The notes beneath the pieces are model-generated. The model saw only the letters and a program-made list of their open reading frames with translations. It was not told the DNA's origin and searched no databases. Positions 7,661-15,744 of a DNA stretch of 64,000 nucleotides are shown here, piece after piece. This stretch comes from Aliihoeflea sp. 40Bstr573 (lineage in GTDB: Bacteria > Pseudomonadota > Alphaproteobacteria > Rhizobiales > Rhizobiaceae). The DNA is taken from positions 17,120-81,119 of the forward strand of contig NZ_JAAAMH010000014.1 in the NCBI RefSeq assembly GCF_024105655.1, read 5' to 3'. A program made the position numbers and the translations under genes. Numbering within the stretch: position 1 is the stretch's first letter; each line of letters opens with the position of its first letter.

Positions 7661-8773
7661 TCACGCCACCTGACGGTCGCGCCAGCCATCCGCAAACTCC
7701 ACCGCCTGCCCCGTGCGCGCGGAAAGCTCCGCCGCCGCGCCCATCTCGACCGATCGCAGCCCGTCCTCGAGCGACACCTGCGGCTCGCCGCCTTCCAGCA
7801 CCATCTGCCGGAACAACCGGTGCTGGTAGAAGGTCGAGCCGTGATGGTCGCCGGCGGCGAGGATTTCCGGGTCGACCTCGATCACACGCCGCTCAGGCCC
7901 CTTCGGCTCGCGCGGCGAAATGACGATCTCCGCCGCCCGTTCGCCCGCGCCCGGCCAGAACCGCGCCGGTCCGGGCACAAAGGCCTCGATCTTGGCCGCG
8001 GAGCCCATCGCCGAGACGTGTTCCTGGAACCAGCTTCCTTCCGAAAACATGCAAAGTTCGAGCATCGCCCGCATGCCGTTGGCGAAATCGACGATCACAT
8101 AGGCATTGTCGAGGATGTCCGGCGCGCGGCCGTCATAGGCCTCGTCCTTGTGGTTCACATCCTGCGCGCCGGACGCGAAGATCCGCACCGGCTCCGATTG
8201 CGTGACGAGCCGCATCAGGTCGAAGAAATGGCAGCATTTCTCCACCAGCGTGCCGCCTGTCTCCGCCGAAAAGCGGTTCCAGTGGCCGACTTTGTGGAGG
8301 AAGGGAAAGCGGTGTTCACGGATCGTCAGCATCTTGGTCTCGCCGATCGTCCCGGCGCGGATTTCCTCGATCATGCGCGCGATCGGCGGCATGTAGCGAT
8401 ATTCCATCGCCACCCATACCGGAGCCTTGCGGCTGGCGGCCACTGACAGGATGTGCCGGCTCGCCTCGGCAGTCGAGCAGAGCGGCTTTTCGACGAGGAT
8501 CGGCAAGTCTGCCGGCATGACATCGAGCAGGATGTCGTGATGGGTCTGGTTGGGACTGGCGATGAGGAGCACATCCGCGAGCTGCGCATCCATCAGCGCA
8601 CGATGATCGGCGAACTGCCGCGCCCCTCCGGCAAGCGCCGATGCACGTTCGCGCATGCTCTCGTCCGGATCGCTGACGGCGACGATTTCCGTATCGGGCA
8701 AGAGCATGATGTTGCGAATATGCTCCTGCCCCATCATGCCCGAACCGATGATCGCGTAGCGCAGTCTGGCCAT
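7661..8773 (-). CDS. Gfo/Idh/MocA-family protein, candidate NAD-dependent sulfoquinovosidase
   Basis: A 370-residue protein with an N-terminal Rossmann domain (GSGMMG at 10-15, D near 35), the family EKP motif (95-97), and a C-terminal alpha/beta domain with GGTLVEKCCH (173-182). Most relatives oxidise sugar or inositol hydroxyls. A branch classified as GH188 hydrolyses sulfoquinovosides by an NAD-dependent oxidation, elimination and reduction route. Its place as last gene of the kinase-aldolase-isomerase operon, 11 bases after the isomerase, fits that role. A basic stretch around 152-167 (R152, H154, R155, K161, H164, R167) could bind the sulfonate. No separate GH31 sulfoquinovosidase is present. 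A simple sugar dehydrogenase is the alternative. Confidence 0.75.
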   Translation of the reverse strand: MARLRYAIIGSGMMGQEHIRNIMLLPDTEIVAVSDPDESMRERASALAGGARQFADHRALMDAQLADVLLIASPNQTHHDILLDVMPADLPILVEKPLCSTAEASRHILSVAASRKAPVWVAMEYRYMPPIARMIEEIRAGTIGETKMLTIREHRFPFLHKVGHWNRFSAETGGTLVEKCCHFFDLMRLVTQSEPVRIFASGAQDVNHKDEAYDGRAPDILDNAYVIVDFANGMRAMLELCMFSEGSWFQEHVSAMGSAAKIEAFVPGPARFWPGAGERAAEIVISPREPKGPERRVIEVDPEILAAGDHHGSTFYQHRLFRQMVLEGGEPQVSLEDGLRSVEMGAAAELSARTGQAVEFADGWRDRQVA

Positions 8774-8784
8774 GTGTTTACCCT

Positions 8785-10185
8785 TCAGAATTCGAGAACC
8801 GGAAGGCCTATCTCGGCCGCGAGTGCCCGCAGCGCCGGCCGGTGATCGCCGTAGACGAGACTCAAATGATGCTCGAGTCCGGCCCCGATGATCGTCTCGG
8901 CGACGGTTTCGATTGCTGCGTCGAAGGCGAGCACGCCTGCCGTGCCGGAAAAGGCGAGCGGTCGGCGCTGCATCTGCCCGCCTGCGATCACCATCGTCGG
9001 ATGCCCGCGCGCCTGGCTGATCCGGGCAAAGGTGACGCGGCCGGGCTTCAGCGGGAACTCGAAGAGCAGCGGCATCTTGCGGTTGGAATGGATCGCAGCC
9101 TTCGCGATCACCGTCTCGTCGCGCATCGAAACCGGCGCCTGCCCGCAGTGCCAGACCACGGCGGTGCCGTCCTCAGCGTCCAGGTCGACGAGATCAACGA
9201 GAAACGCCGCCTCGCCGGTCATCTCTTGGAGGAAAAGGTTCGTCAGCGCGCCATGGACGTCGGCCTCGCAGGCGCACGGCACGCGCCGCTCCCCCATCAT
9301 GCCGACCGGCCCACAGACCGCGCCGCCATATTGCGTGAACATCTCCGGCCAGCAGCGCACCGCAAAGGCCGAATAGCCGCCTGTCGCGCGCACGTCTTCC
9401 AGCGCGGCGCGCAAGCGTAGCGAGCGGTCCAGTTGGTCCTGATCGACCGTGTCGAGATCACCGAGCGTCGCCCCCGCCTCCGCGCGCGCCTCGCCGACGG
9501 CGCCCGCGTCCGCATTCCGCGCGGCGTCGAACAGCGCGTCGAGCGCGATTGGCTCTACCGAGACTCCGGCTAGGCTTTCCAGCCGCTCCGAATCATAGTC
9601 GCAGGTGAAGAACCCGTCCGGCCGCTCGCCGATCCGCCCGATCCGGCTGCCGGCGATGCGTGCCAGGAGCGCCCGCGCGCCGGCCCTCTCGACTTCGCCC
9701 GCTTCTGCCGGAGCAAGCGGCAGCGCGTTCGCCTGCCGGTTCCCGGCAAGAAGATCGCCGGCCAAGGCACCGACATCCGTCGTCGCGGGGTCCGCATGGA
9801 CCCAGCCGAACGCAACGTCGTTCAGGCCCAGCGCGTGCGCCGCGAGATTGAGTCCGCAAAATGCGTTGAGCCGCAGCCGCCCGCCGGTCCGCGGCTCGGG
9901 AAGCGACCAGATCGCGAGCGGCGCATCCGCTTCATCGGCAATCTTCACAGTCATCGTCGCATCGGTGAAAGTCACCTGCACGATAAGCAGGAGATCGAGC
10001 GGCTCGCCCGTCATCGCAGCGAGCGCGGCCTCGGTCGCCGGCGCGTCGAACAGCAGCGCATCGCCGCTAACAAGATCGTGCCCTGCAGCCAAAAGCCCGC
10101 GCCTCAGCTTGCCGTAGAGCGCTTCGGCATAAGGCACGTCGAAGGTCGCACGCGCCAGCGGCAACAGCCCGATCCGTGCCATCAT
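8785..10185 (-). CDS. L-fucose/L-arabinose isomerase-fold protein, candidate sulfoquinovose isomerase
   Basis: A 466-residue member of the FucI/AraA structural family, whose enzymes are Mn-dependent aldose-ketose isomerases. The CEAD motif (306-309), the Asp cluster VDLVDLD (330-336) and WHCG with His346 match the Glu-Asp-His metal-ligand pattern. In this operon it would convert sulfoquinovose to 6-deoxy-6-sulfofructose, the job done by the unrelated YihS in E. coli. A FucI-type isomerase (called SqvD, from memory) is used in the variant sulfo-EMP pathway known from Arthrobacter. The ATG at 10185 overlaps the aldolase stop (ATGA) and has GGGAGG upstream. The substrate assignment is inference from context. 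Confidence 0.78.
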   Translation of the reverse strand: MMARIGLLPLARATFDVPYAEALYGKLRRGLLAAGHDLVSGDALLFDAPATEAALAAMTGEPLDLLLIVQVTFTDATMTVKIADEADAPLAIWSLPEPRTGGRLRLNAFCGLNLAAHALGLNDVAFGWVHADPATTDVGALAGDLLAGNRQANALPLAPAEAGEVERAGARALLARIAGSRIGRIGERPDGFFTCDYDSERLESLAGVSVEPIALDALFDAARNADAGAVGEARAEAGATLGDLDTVDQDQLDRSLRLRAALEDVRATGGYSAFAVRCWPEMFTQYGGAVCGPVGMMGERRVPCACEADVHGALTNLFLQEMTGEAAFLVDLVDLDAEDGTAVVWHCGQAPVSMRDETVIAKAAIHSNRKMPLLFEFPLKPGRVTFARISQARGHPTMVIAGGQMQRRPLAFSGTAGVLAFDAAIETVAETIIGAGLEHHLSLVYGDHRPALRALAAEIGLPVLEF

Positions 10186-11237
10186 CCGCCTCCCATGCCG
10201 GGATAGGCCATTCCCTCATAAGAATGCCGGAACGAAGCATCCGCATGGGCAATCTCGGCCCTGCCGCCATAAAGCGGCGTGTCGAACCACGGCGTCGCGC
10301 CTTGATCCGTCAGCGCATTGATCCGCTTCACATAGGGCAGGCTCGTCTGCCGCAGGCCGGCGCGGATCGCCTCCCAATCCGGAAACGCCTTGAACGGTTC
10401 GGACCAGATCGCTCGACCCGCCAGATAGCCTGACGCACCGGCCGCGTAGGCGTGCTTCAACACCGCCTCGAACTCCGCCATGCCGGCGCCCGCCGAAAGC
10501 ATCACCCAGGGGCGGCGGGCGATCCGGCCCATTTCATCGAAGAGTTTCTGCGTCGCGCCGCCCGACCCGTCGCCGATACCCTTGGCCGGCACCGGACTTT
10601 CCAGCTTGAAGATATCGATGCCAAAGGCCGGGTCGGCGAAACGCCGCACGCTTTCCAGCACGTTGTCGGCCTGTTTCGCCGCCATCTCGACATAGTCCGT
10701 CGTCTGGTCCGCCTCGCCGGGCAGCGGATAGACGAGCAGTTCGAAAAGATAGGGAATGTCATAGACTTGGCAGGCTTCGCCGATTCTTTTCGCGAAGTCT
10801 TCCTGTGCCTGGCAATTGGCGCGATCGGCATCCGGCCGATACCATGCCAGCACCTTCACCGCGTCGCCGCCGGCGCGCTTTATCTTTTCGACCGACCAGT
10901 CGTCGATCTCGCCCGAAAGCCGCCCCGTCTCCGTCTCTTGGAAAATCGAATCCTCCAGCGTCACGATCATGCCCTTGGCTGGCGAAGAGACGGAAAGCCC
11001 GCGCGGCAGCGCGAAATGCGGGTCCATCAGCACCGCCGAGGTCTCCGCCTGCAACTCCTCCACCAGCATCAGCTTGAAGCGGGCCACGTCCTCATAGGGC
11101 GCTTCAGCGGTGCCACGCATCGCCTTGATCAGTTTCTTGATCGGCGGGCGCTGGTCGACGGCCAGCATCTTGAACCGCCCGTTGTCGTCGGCGAGCCGCC
11201 GCAGGCCCCACAGCTTGCCGGCCGAAAGTGACGTCAT
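10182..11237 (-). CDS. LacD/YihT-like class I aldolase, candidate 6-deoxy-6-sulfofructose-1-phosphate aldolase
   Basis: A 351-residue TIM-barrel aldolase. Shared landmarks with E. coli YihT and tagatose-1,6-bisphosphate aldolase are FKMLAVDQRPP (22-32), AVKVLAWYRPD (126-136), the probable Schiff-base Lys211 in FKLESP, and AAGASGYLAGRAIW near residue 300. It would split sulfofructose-1-phosphate into DHAP and 3-sulfolactaldehyde. I start it at ATG 11237, overlapping the kinase stop by 4 bases. An upstream in-frame extension to 11408 lies inside the kinase gene and is not credible. Both ends are translationally coupled (kinase, aldolase, isomerase). Tagatose-bisphosphate aldolase is the fallback annotation. 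Confidence 0.82.
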   Translation of the reverse strand: MTSLSAGKLWGLRRLADDNGRFKMLAVDQRPPIKKLIKAMRGTAEAPYEDVARFKLMLVEELQAETSAVLMDPHFALPRGLSVSSPAKGMIVTLEDSIFQETETGRLSGEIDDWSVEKIKRAGGDAVKVLAWYRPDADRANCQAQEDFAKRIGEACQVYDIPYLFELLVYPLPGEADQTTDYVEMAAKQADNVLESVRRFADPAFGIDIFKLESPVPAKGIGDGSGGATQKLFDEMGRIARRPWVMLSAGAGMAEFEAVLKHAYAAGASGYLAGRAIWSEPFKAFPDWEAIRAGLRQTSLPYVKRINALTDQGATPWFDTPLYGGRAEIAHADASFRHSYEGMAYPGMGGG

Positions 11238-12139
11238 GCCTGCGATCCTTCGCATCTGTTCAGGAATTGATCGAGTTCGACGCGGGTCGGAATTCCCGCT
11301 CGCCCGCCGAACCGGGTGCATTTCAGCGCCGCCGCCGCCGAGGCAAAGCGTATCGCCGCGCGCGTTTCCATGCCTTCGGCAAGCGCCACGGTCAGCGCGC
11401 CATGCCACACGTCGCCGGCGCCGAGCGTGTCGACGACATCGACCGCGTAGGCCGGTTCATGCGCGATCGCATCGCCCTCGAAGAACAGCGTTCCCTCCGC
11501 GCCGATCGTGACGGAAAGATGCGCGGCACACCGTTCGCGCAGGCGCGTCAGCCCGGCGCGCGGATCGGCCGTTCCCGTCATCTCGCGCAGCGCCTGCGCC
11601 GACAGCGCGACATGGCTCGCAGCGTCCAGAAGGCTCGCATCGAAGGGCGGCCGGTCGACGTCGAGCACGGCCGGCAGGCCCGCGCCGCGCGCAAGATCGA
11701 AGAGATGCCGCGCGCCCTCCTCCCAACGAATGTCGCCCATCACCGCGCCCGTTCCGGCCGGCAGTTCGTCCGGCAGCCAGTCCGTCGCTGTCGGGATCGA
11801 CCAGTCGCCGTAATTGACGATCATCCGCTCTCCCGCATCGTCGACATAGACCGAGGAGAGCGGCGAGCGATGCCCTGCAAAGCGGCGCAGACCGGCGCAA
11901 TCGACGCCTTCGGCCGCAAGTCCCTCCCCGATCTGTCCTGCCACGACATCGTCGCCGATGCGCCCGATCATATGCGCGCTGTGGCCAAGCCGCGCCGCCG
12001 TTACCGCCGCATTGGCGGCCAGCCCGCCACCGACGATCTGCAAGTCGCGCGCCCGGTATTTTTCGGCGCGGTCAGGGAGACGGTCGACCAGGAAGATATA
12101 GTCGACGACCGCGATACCGATGAAGAAGATGTCGCTCAT
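11234..12139 (-). CDS. PfkB-family kinase, YihV-like 6-deoxy-6-sulfofructose kinase
   Basis: A 301-residue ribokinase-fold enzyme with the PfkB signatures [17 protein letters not shown] (36-52) and [13 protein letters not shown] (catalytic Asp in GAGD). From memory of E. coli YihV, the two align without gaps over the first 140 residues. Ours keeps Lys27, Asn109 and Arg138, which I recall as sulfonate contacts in YihV, and shares the distinctive C-terminal ALKCTR-GGRAGIP block. It would phosphorylate sulfofructose at O1. ATG 12139 is the start; it is the first gene of the leftward operon, and the intergenic region contains operator site A. This is the most specific single pointer to sulfoquinovose in the window. 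Confidence 0.87.
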   Translation of the reverse strand: MSDIFFIGIAVVDYIFLVDRLPDRAEKYRARDLQIVGGGLAANAAVTAARLGHSAHMIGRIGDDVVAGQIGEGLAAEGVDCAGLRRFAGHRSPLSSVYVDDAGERMIVNYGDWSIPTATDWLPDELPAGTGAVMGDIRWEEGARHLFDLARGAGLPAVLDVDRPPFDASLLDAASHVALSAQALREMTGTADPRAGLTRLRERCAAHLSVTIGAEGTLFFEGDAIAHEPAYAVDVVDTLGAGDVWHGALTVALAEGMETRAAIRFASAAAALKCTRFGGRAGIPTRVELDQFLNRCEGSQA

Positions 12140-12234
12140 GCACTCGTATCGCAATATTGGGGCATCGCAATGTGCCGCCGGAACCGGCGCAATGCGCGGC
12201 TGGGCACGCCCTTTAGATGACTGGACGGTAACAG

Positions 12235-12255
12235 GTCTTGTATCTTTTACAAGAC
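12235..12255. promoter_or_regulatory. Perfect inverted-repeat operator between the kinase and ABC operons (site A)
   Basis: GTCTTGTA (12235-12242) and TACAAGAC (12248-12255) are exact reverse complements around a 5-base spacer. The site lies 96 bases before the kinase start and 90 before the ABC ATPase start. The same 8-5-8 arrangement, slightly degenerate, occurs beside the gntR gene at 6216-6236. Confidence 0.75.
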
Positions 12256-12344
12256 ATGGCATGATCCGCCTCGATCGATGCTCTTGGATGGCATCGCACC
12301 TTACGCATATGGTCCCGCCAAGAGGATCGTCTGGGAGGTCAAAC

Positions 12345-13433
12345 GTGGCAGGCGTCGAAATTCGCCGGGTCGTCAAGCAATATGGCCGCGTCGAAGTGCT
12401 TCATGGCGTGGACCTTTCGGTGCGCGACGGCGAGTTTGTGGTCCTCGTCGGCCCGTCCGGTTGCGGCAAGTCCACGCTCTTGCGAATGATCGCAGGACTG
12501 GAGGGCATCACCGGCGGCGAGATCGCCATCGACGGCACGGTGGTCAACGACATGCCGCCGCGCGAACGCGACCTTGCGATGGTCTTCCAGGACTACGCGC
12601 TTTATCCGCACAAGAGCGTCTACGACAATATGGGCTTTGGCCTGCGCATGCGCGGCGCGGCGAAGTCGGAAATCGAAACGCTCGTCCACGAAGCTGCGGA
12701 CATCCTCCAGATACGGCACCTGCTCGAGCGCCGCCCCGGCCAACTTTCCGGCGGCCAGCGCCAGCGCGTCGCCATGGGCCGTGCAATCGTGCGCCGGCCG
12801 AAGGTCTTCCTTTTCGACGAACCGCTCTCCAATCTGGACGCCCAGCTCCGCGCCGAAATGCGCGTCGAGATCAAGAAGCTGCACCAGCGCTTCGGCACCA
12901 CCATCGTCTATGTCACGCACGACCAGATCGAGGCGATGACGCTCGCCGACCGCATCGCGATCATGAAGGATGGCCATCTCCAGCAATACGGCACGCCGGA
13001 CGAGGTCTACAATCGCCCGGCCAACCGCTTCGTCGCCTCCTTCATCGGTGCCCCGCCCATGAACATGACGCCCGCCAGCGTCTCGGCCGATGCGCAGGCG
13101 ATCCGCCTGCCGTCGGGCGTGGACGTCGCGCTGCACGGCGCGAACCTTGCCGCCTGTGCCGGCCGCGACATCGTCATAGGCCTTCGCCCCGAGCACGTCA
13201 CGCTCGGCCATCACGATCCGTCGCGCACGCCCGTTGCCGGCCAGGTCGAACTGGTTGAGCCCCTTGGCTCCGAGACACAGGCGACCGTGCGCGTCGGCGA
13301 CGCCCGCTTCACCGGGCGCTTTTCCCCCGATGCCGGACTGAAGTACGGCCAGGACGTCACCCTCGGCCTCGCGCTCGACCGCGCCCATTTCTTCGATGCC
13401 GAAACCGGCGAAGCCATCCGCCTCGCCGCCTGA
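12345..13433 (+). CDS. ABC importer ATP-binding protein (MalK/UgpC-type)
   Basis: A 362-residue ATPase of the carbohydrate-uptake CUT1 class: Walker [11 protein letters not shown]-loop [10 protein letters not shown], signature [14 protein letters not shown], Walker [14 protein letters not shown]-loop VTHD, and a C-terminal TOBE/OB regulatory region. GTG at 12345 is preferred because GGAGGT lies 5 bases upstream and the conserved reading begins there. The longer upstream frame crosses the promoter and the operator. It is the first gene of the rightward transport operon, divergent from the kinase, and probably shared by both permeases that follow. Confidence 0.92.
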   Translation: MAGVEIRRVVKQYGRVEVLHGVDLSVRDGEFVVLVGPSGCGKSTLLRMIAGLEGITGGEIAIDGTVVNDMPPRERDLAMVFQDYALYPHKSVYDNMGFGLRMRGAAKSEIETLVHEAADILQIRHLLERRPGQLSGGQRQRVAMGRAIVRRPKVFLFDEPLSNLDAQLRAEMRVEIKKLHQRFGTTIVYVTHDQIEAMTLADRIAIMKDGHLQQYGTPDEVYNRPANRFVASFIGAPPMNMTPASVSADAQAIRLPSGVDVALHGANLAACAGRDIVIGLRPEHVTLGHHDPSRTPVAGQVELVEPLGSETQATVRVGDARFTGRFSPDAGLKYGQDVTLGLALDRAHFFDAETGEAIRLAA

Positions 13434-13484
13434 GAAAGAACATTCCGGCCCGCCCGTCGGGTCCACAACATCAGGGAGACAGAC

Positions 13485-14744
13485 ATGACGAGACTGATTA
13501 CCGGAACCACGCTCGCCGCGATCATGACCTTGTCGGCCGGATCGGCCTTGGCGCAGACGGAACTGCGAATCTTCACCGGCGGCCAGCAGCGCCCCGACGT
13601 CATGCGCCAGATCCTCGACGCCTATCAGGAACAGAACCCCGACGTGAACGTCGAGGTCGAGGTCGGCGGTGCGACGTCCGAACAGCAGCAGCAATATCTG
13701 AACACCGTCTTGGCCTCGCAGGATTCCACGCTCGACGTGGTCCTGATCGACGTCATCCGTCCCGCGCAATGGGCGGCCGCGGGCTGGGCGGAGCCGCTCG
13801 ACGAATATCTTGGCGACGAGCGCGACGCGGTCATGGATCGCTACCTGCCCGCCTATCGCGAGGCCAACATCGTCGATGGCCAGGTGATGGCGCTGCCCTA
13901 CTTCGCGGATTCGCAGTTCCTCTACTACCGCACCGACCTGCTGGAAAAGCACGGCGTCGAGCCGCCGAAGACCTGGGACGAACTGAAAGCCGCCGCGCTC
14001 AAGATCAAGGAAGCGGAAGGCAATCCCAATCTCGCCGGCTTCCTCACCGCCGGCGCGCCGATCGAAGGCACGGTCTGCACCTATCTCGTCCCCTATTGGG
14101 GCGCGGGCGGCGAGCTTGGCGGCGAAGGCGGCGCGATCACGCTGTCGCAGGAGCAGGCCGCGCGCCCCTTTGAGCTGTGGGGCGACTTCAAGGAATCGGG
14201 CGTCCTGCCGCCGAACATCGCCGAAATCCCGACCGACCGCATCCGCCAGGACTTCCAGGCCGGCAACGCCATCTTCGCGATGAACTGGGGCTATGTATGG
14301 AACCGCGTCCAGAACGACGAGGACAGCCAGGTCAAGGGCAATGTCGGCGTCGTCACCCTGCCCGGCTTCACCGCCGACACGCCGGCGACCTGCATCGGCG
14401 GCTGGCAGCTCGCCGTCTCCGCATTTTCCGAGAACAAGGAAGCGGCTGTCGAACTGGTGAAATATCTCTCCAGCCCCGAAGTCTCCAAGCAGCAGGCGAT
14501 CCTCGCCTCGCACATGCCGGTCTTCCCCGAGGTTTACACCGATGCCGAGGTGCTTGAGGCCAATCCGTGGTTTGAAGACGCGCTTCCAGTCGTCGAAACC
14601 GCCCGCTCGCGTCCCGTCACCCCGGCCTATCCGCGCGTGTCGGAGGTCATCCGGACCAACATGAATGCCTTCCTCGCCGGCACCCAGGACGGAGCCGCCT
14701 CCCTGCAGGGCATCGAGCAGGGACTGTCGGAGGTCATGCAGTAA
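13485..14744 (+). CDS. ABC transporter sugar-binding protein (family 1 extracellular solute-binding)
   Basis: A 419-residue periplasmic receptor with a cleavable signal peptide ending at ALAQ (about residue 23). The fold is that of maltose- or trehalose-type receptors: ELRIFTGGQQRPDVMRQILDAYQEQNP, then LPYFADSQFLYYRTDLLEKHGVEPPKTWDEL, then the ANWGYVWN-like domain-2 segment. Spacing to the ATPase gene is 51 bases, with GGGAG upstream. Sulfoquinovose or sulfoquinovosyl-glycerol is the predicted ligand because of the operon and the shared operator. The sequence alone says only oligosaccharide or glycoside. Confidence 0.9.
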   Translation: MTRLITGTTLAAIMTLSAGSALAQTELRIFTGGQQRPDVMRQILDAYQEQNPDVNVEVEVGGATSEQQQQYLNTVLASQDSTLDVVLIDVIRPAQWAAAGWAEPLDEYLGDERDAVMDRYLPAYREANIVDGQVMALPYFADSQFLYYRTDLLEKHGVEPPKTWDELKAAALKIKEAEGNPNLAGFLTAGAPIEGTVCTYLVPYWGAGGELGGEGGAITLSQEQAARPFELWGDFKESGVLPPNIAEIPTDRIRQDFQAGNAIFAMNWGYVWNRVQNDEDSQVKGNVGVVTLPGFTADTPATCIGGWQLAVSAFSENKEAAVELVKYLSSPEVSKQQAILASHMPVFPEVYTDAEVLEANPWFEDALPVVETARSRPVTPAYPRVSEVIRTNMNAFLAGTQDGAASLQGIEQGLSEVMQ

Positions 14745-14808
14745 GGCTTCCTAGGCGGCCGAAACCATCCGGCCGCCTCATTCTTCCCAAAAGCAGAGGA
14801 CTTGGCCG

Positions 14809-15744
14809 ATGGCGCCACGTACGGGCAAGACGGTGGCTCTGAAGCCCCTGCCGCTGACCCGCCTGGAAAAATCCGAGCGGCGGCTGGGTCTGCTGATGAT
14901 CCTGCCGGCCTTCCTCTTGCTCTTCGCCGTCGTGCTGTTCCCGATCGGCCGCCTCCTCGTGACCTCGACGCAGCAACTGCGCCTGACCGAGCCCTGGCTC
15001 GGCACACCGTTCATCGGCCTTGCGCACTACCAGAAGGCGCTCACCGACCCCCGGTTCTGGGAAACGACGCTCAACACGGTCATTTACATCGCCGTCACGG
15101 TGCCCGGCGCCATCGTCGTCGGCCTCGGTCTCGCGCTCCTCGCCAACCAGCCCTTCAGGGTCAAGTGGCCGGTGCGGCTCGGCCTCCTCCTGCCCTGGGC
15201 GCTGCCGCTTGTCTTCGCGGGCCTCATCTTCCGCTGGTTCTTCGAGTTCAACCAGGGCATCGTCAACAACATCCTCATGTGGGTCGGCCTGCCCAAGCTC
15301 GCCTGGCTCACCGATCCATTCCTCGCCACCATCGCCATCTGCATCGCCATCATCTGGAAGACGTCGAGCTTCGTCGCGCTGATCCTGCTTGCCGGCCTGC
15401 AGACGATCCCGAAATCGCTCTACGAGGCGGCCGAGATTGACGGCGCGTCGAAATGGCAGCAATTCATCGAGATTACGCTGCCGATGCTGCGGCCCGCGAT
15501 CATCGTCGCCGCCATCTTCCGCACCATCACCGCGATCCAGACCTTCGACATCCCCTATGCGATGACGAATGGCGGGCCGGGCAATTCGACCGAGACGCTC
15601 GCCATGTATATTCTCAAGACGACGATCGACTTTCTCGATCTCGGCTACGGCTCGGCGCTCGCGGTGCTGATGTTCGTCGTCTCGCTCGTAATGACCGCCG
15701 GCTACCTGCGCTACACGCGTCGCGACCCCCGGCAGGAGGCGTAG
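14809..15744 (+). CDS. ABC sugar transporter permease (MalF/UgpA-type)
   Basis: A 311-residue inner-membrane protein with six predicted transmembrane segments, starting about residue 30 (LLMILPAFLLLFAVVLFPIG). The EAA loop that docks on the ATPase is LYEAAEIDGASKWQQFIEITLPMLRP. It forms the translocation pore with the next gene. ATG 14809 follows GCAGAGGA. The stop codon is directly followed by the ATG of the second permease with no gap. Confidence 0.92.
   Translation: MAPRTGKTVALKPLPLTRLEKSERRLGLLMILPAFLLLFAVVLFPIGRLLVTSTQQLRLTEPWLGTPFIGLAHYQKALTDPRFWETTLNTVIYIAVTVPGAIVVGLGLALLANQPFRVKWPVRLGLLLPWALPLVFAGLIFRWFFEFNQGIVNNILMWVGLPKLAWLTDPFLATIAICIAIIWKTSSFVALILLAGLQTIPKSLYEAAEIDGASKWQQFIEITLPMLRPAIIVAAIFRTITAIQTFDIPYAMTNGGPGNSTETLAMYILKTTIDFLDLGYGSALAVLMFVVSLVMTAGYLRYTRRDPRQEA

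Noticed and set aside
11238..11408. N-terminal extension of the aldolase gene
   Set aside because: It lies entirely inside the kinase gene in another frame; the 4-base ATGA overlap at 11234-11237 gives the natural start.
12120..12344. 75-codon N-terminal extension of the ABC ATPase
   Set aside because: It crosses the promoter and the perfect operator, and GGAGGT precedes the GTG at 12345.
12339..14513. 724-codon minus-strand frame opposite the ABC ATPase and binding protein
   Set aside because: It spans two convincing genes plus their intergenic gap and has no recognisable domain.
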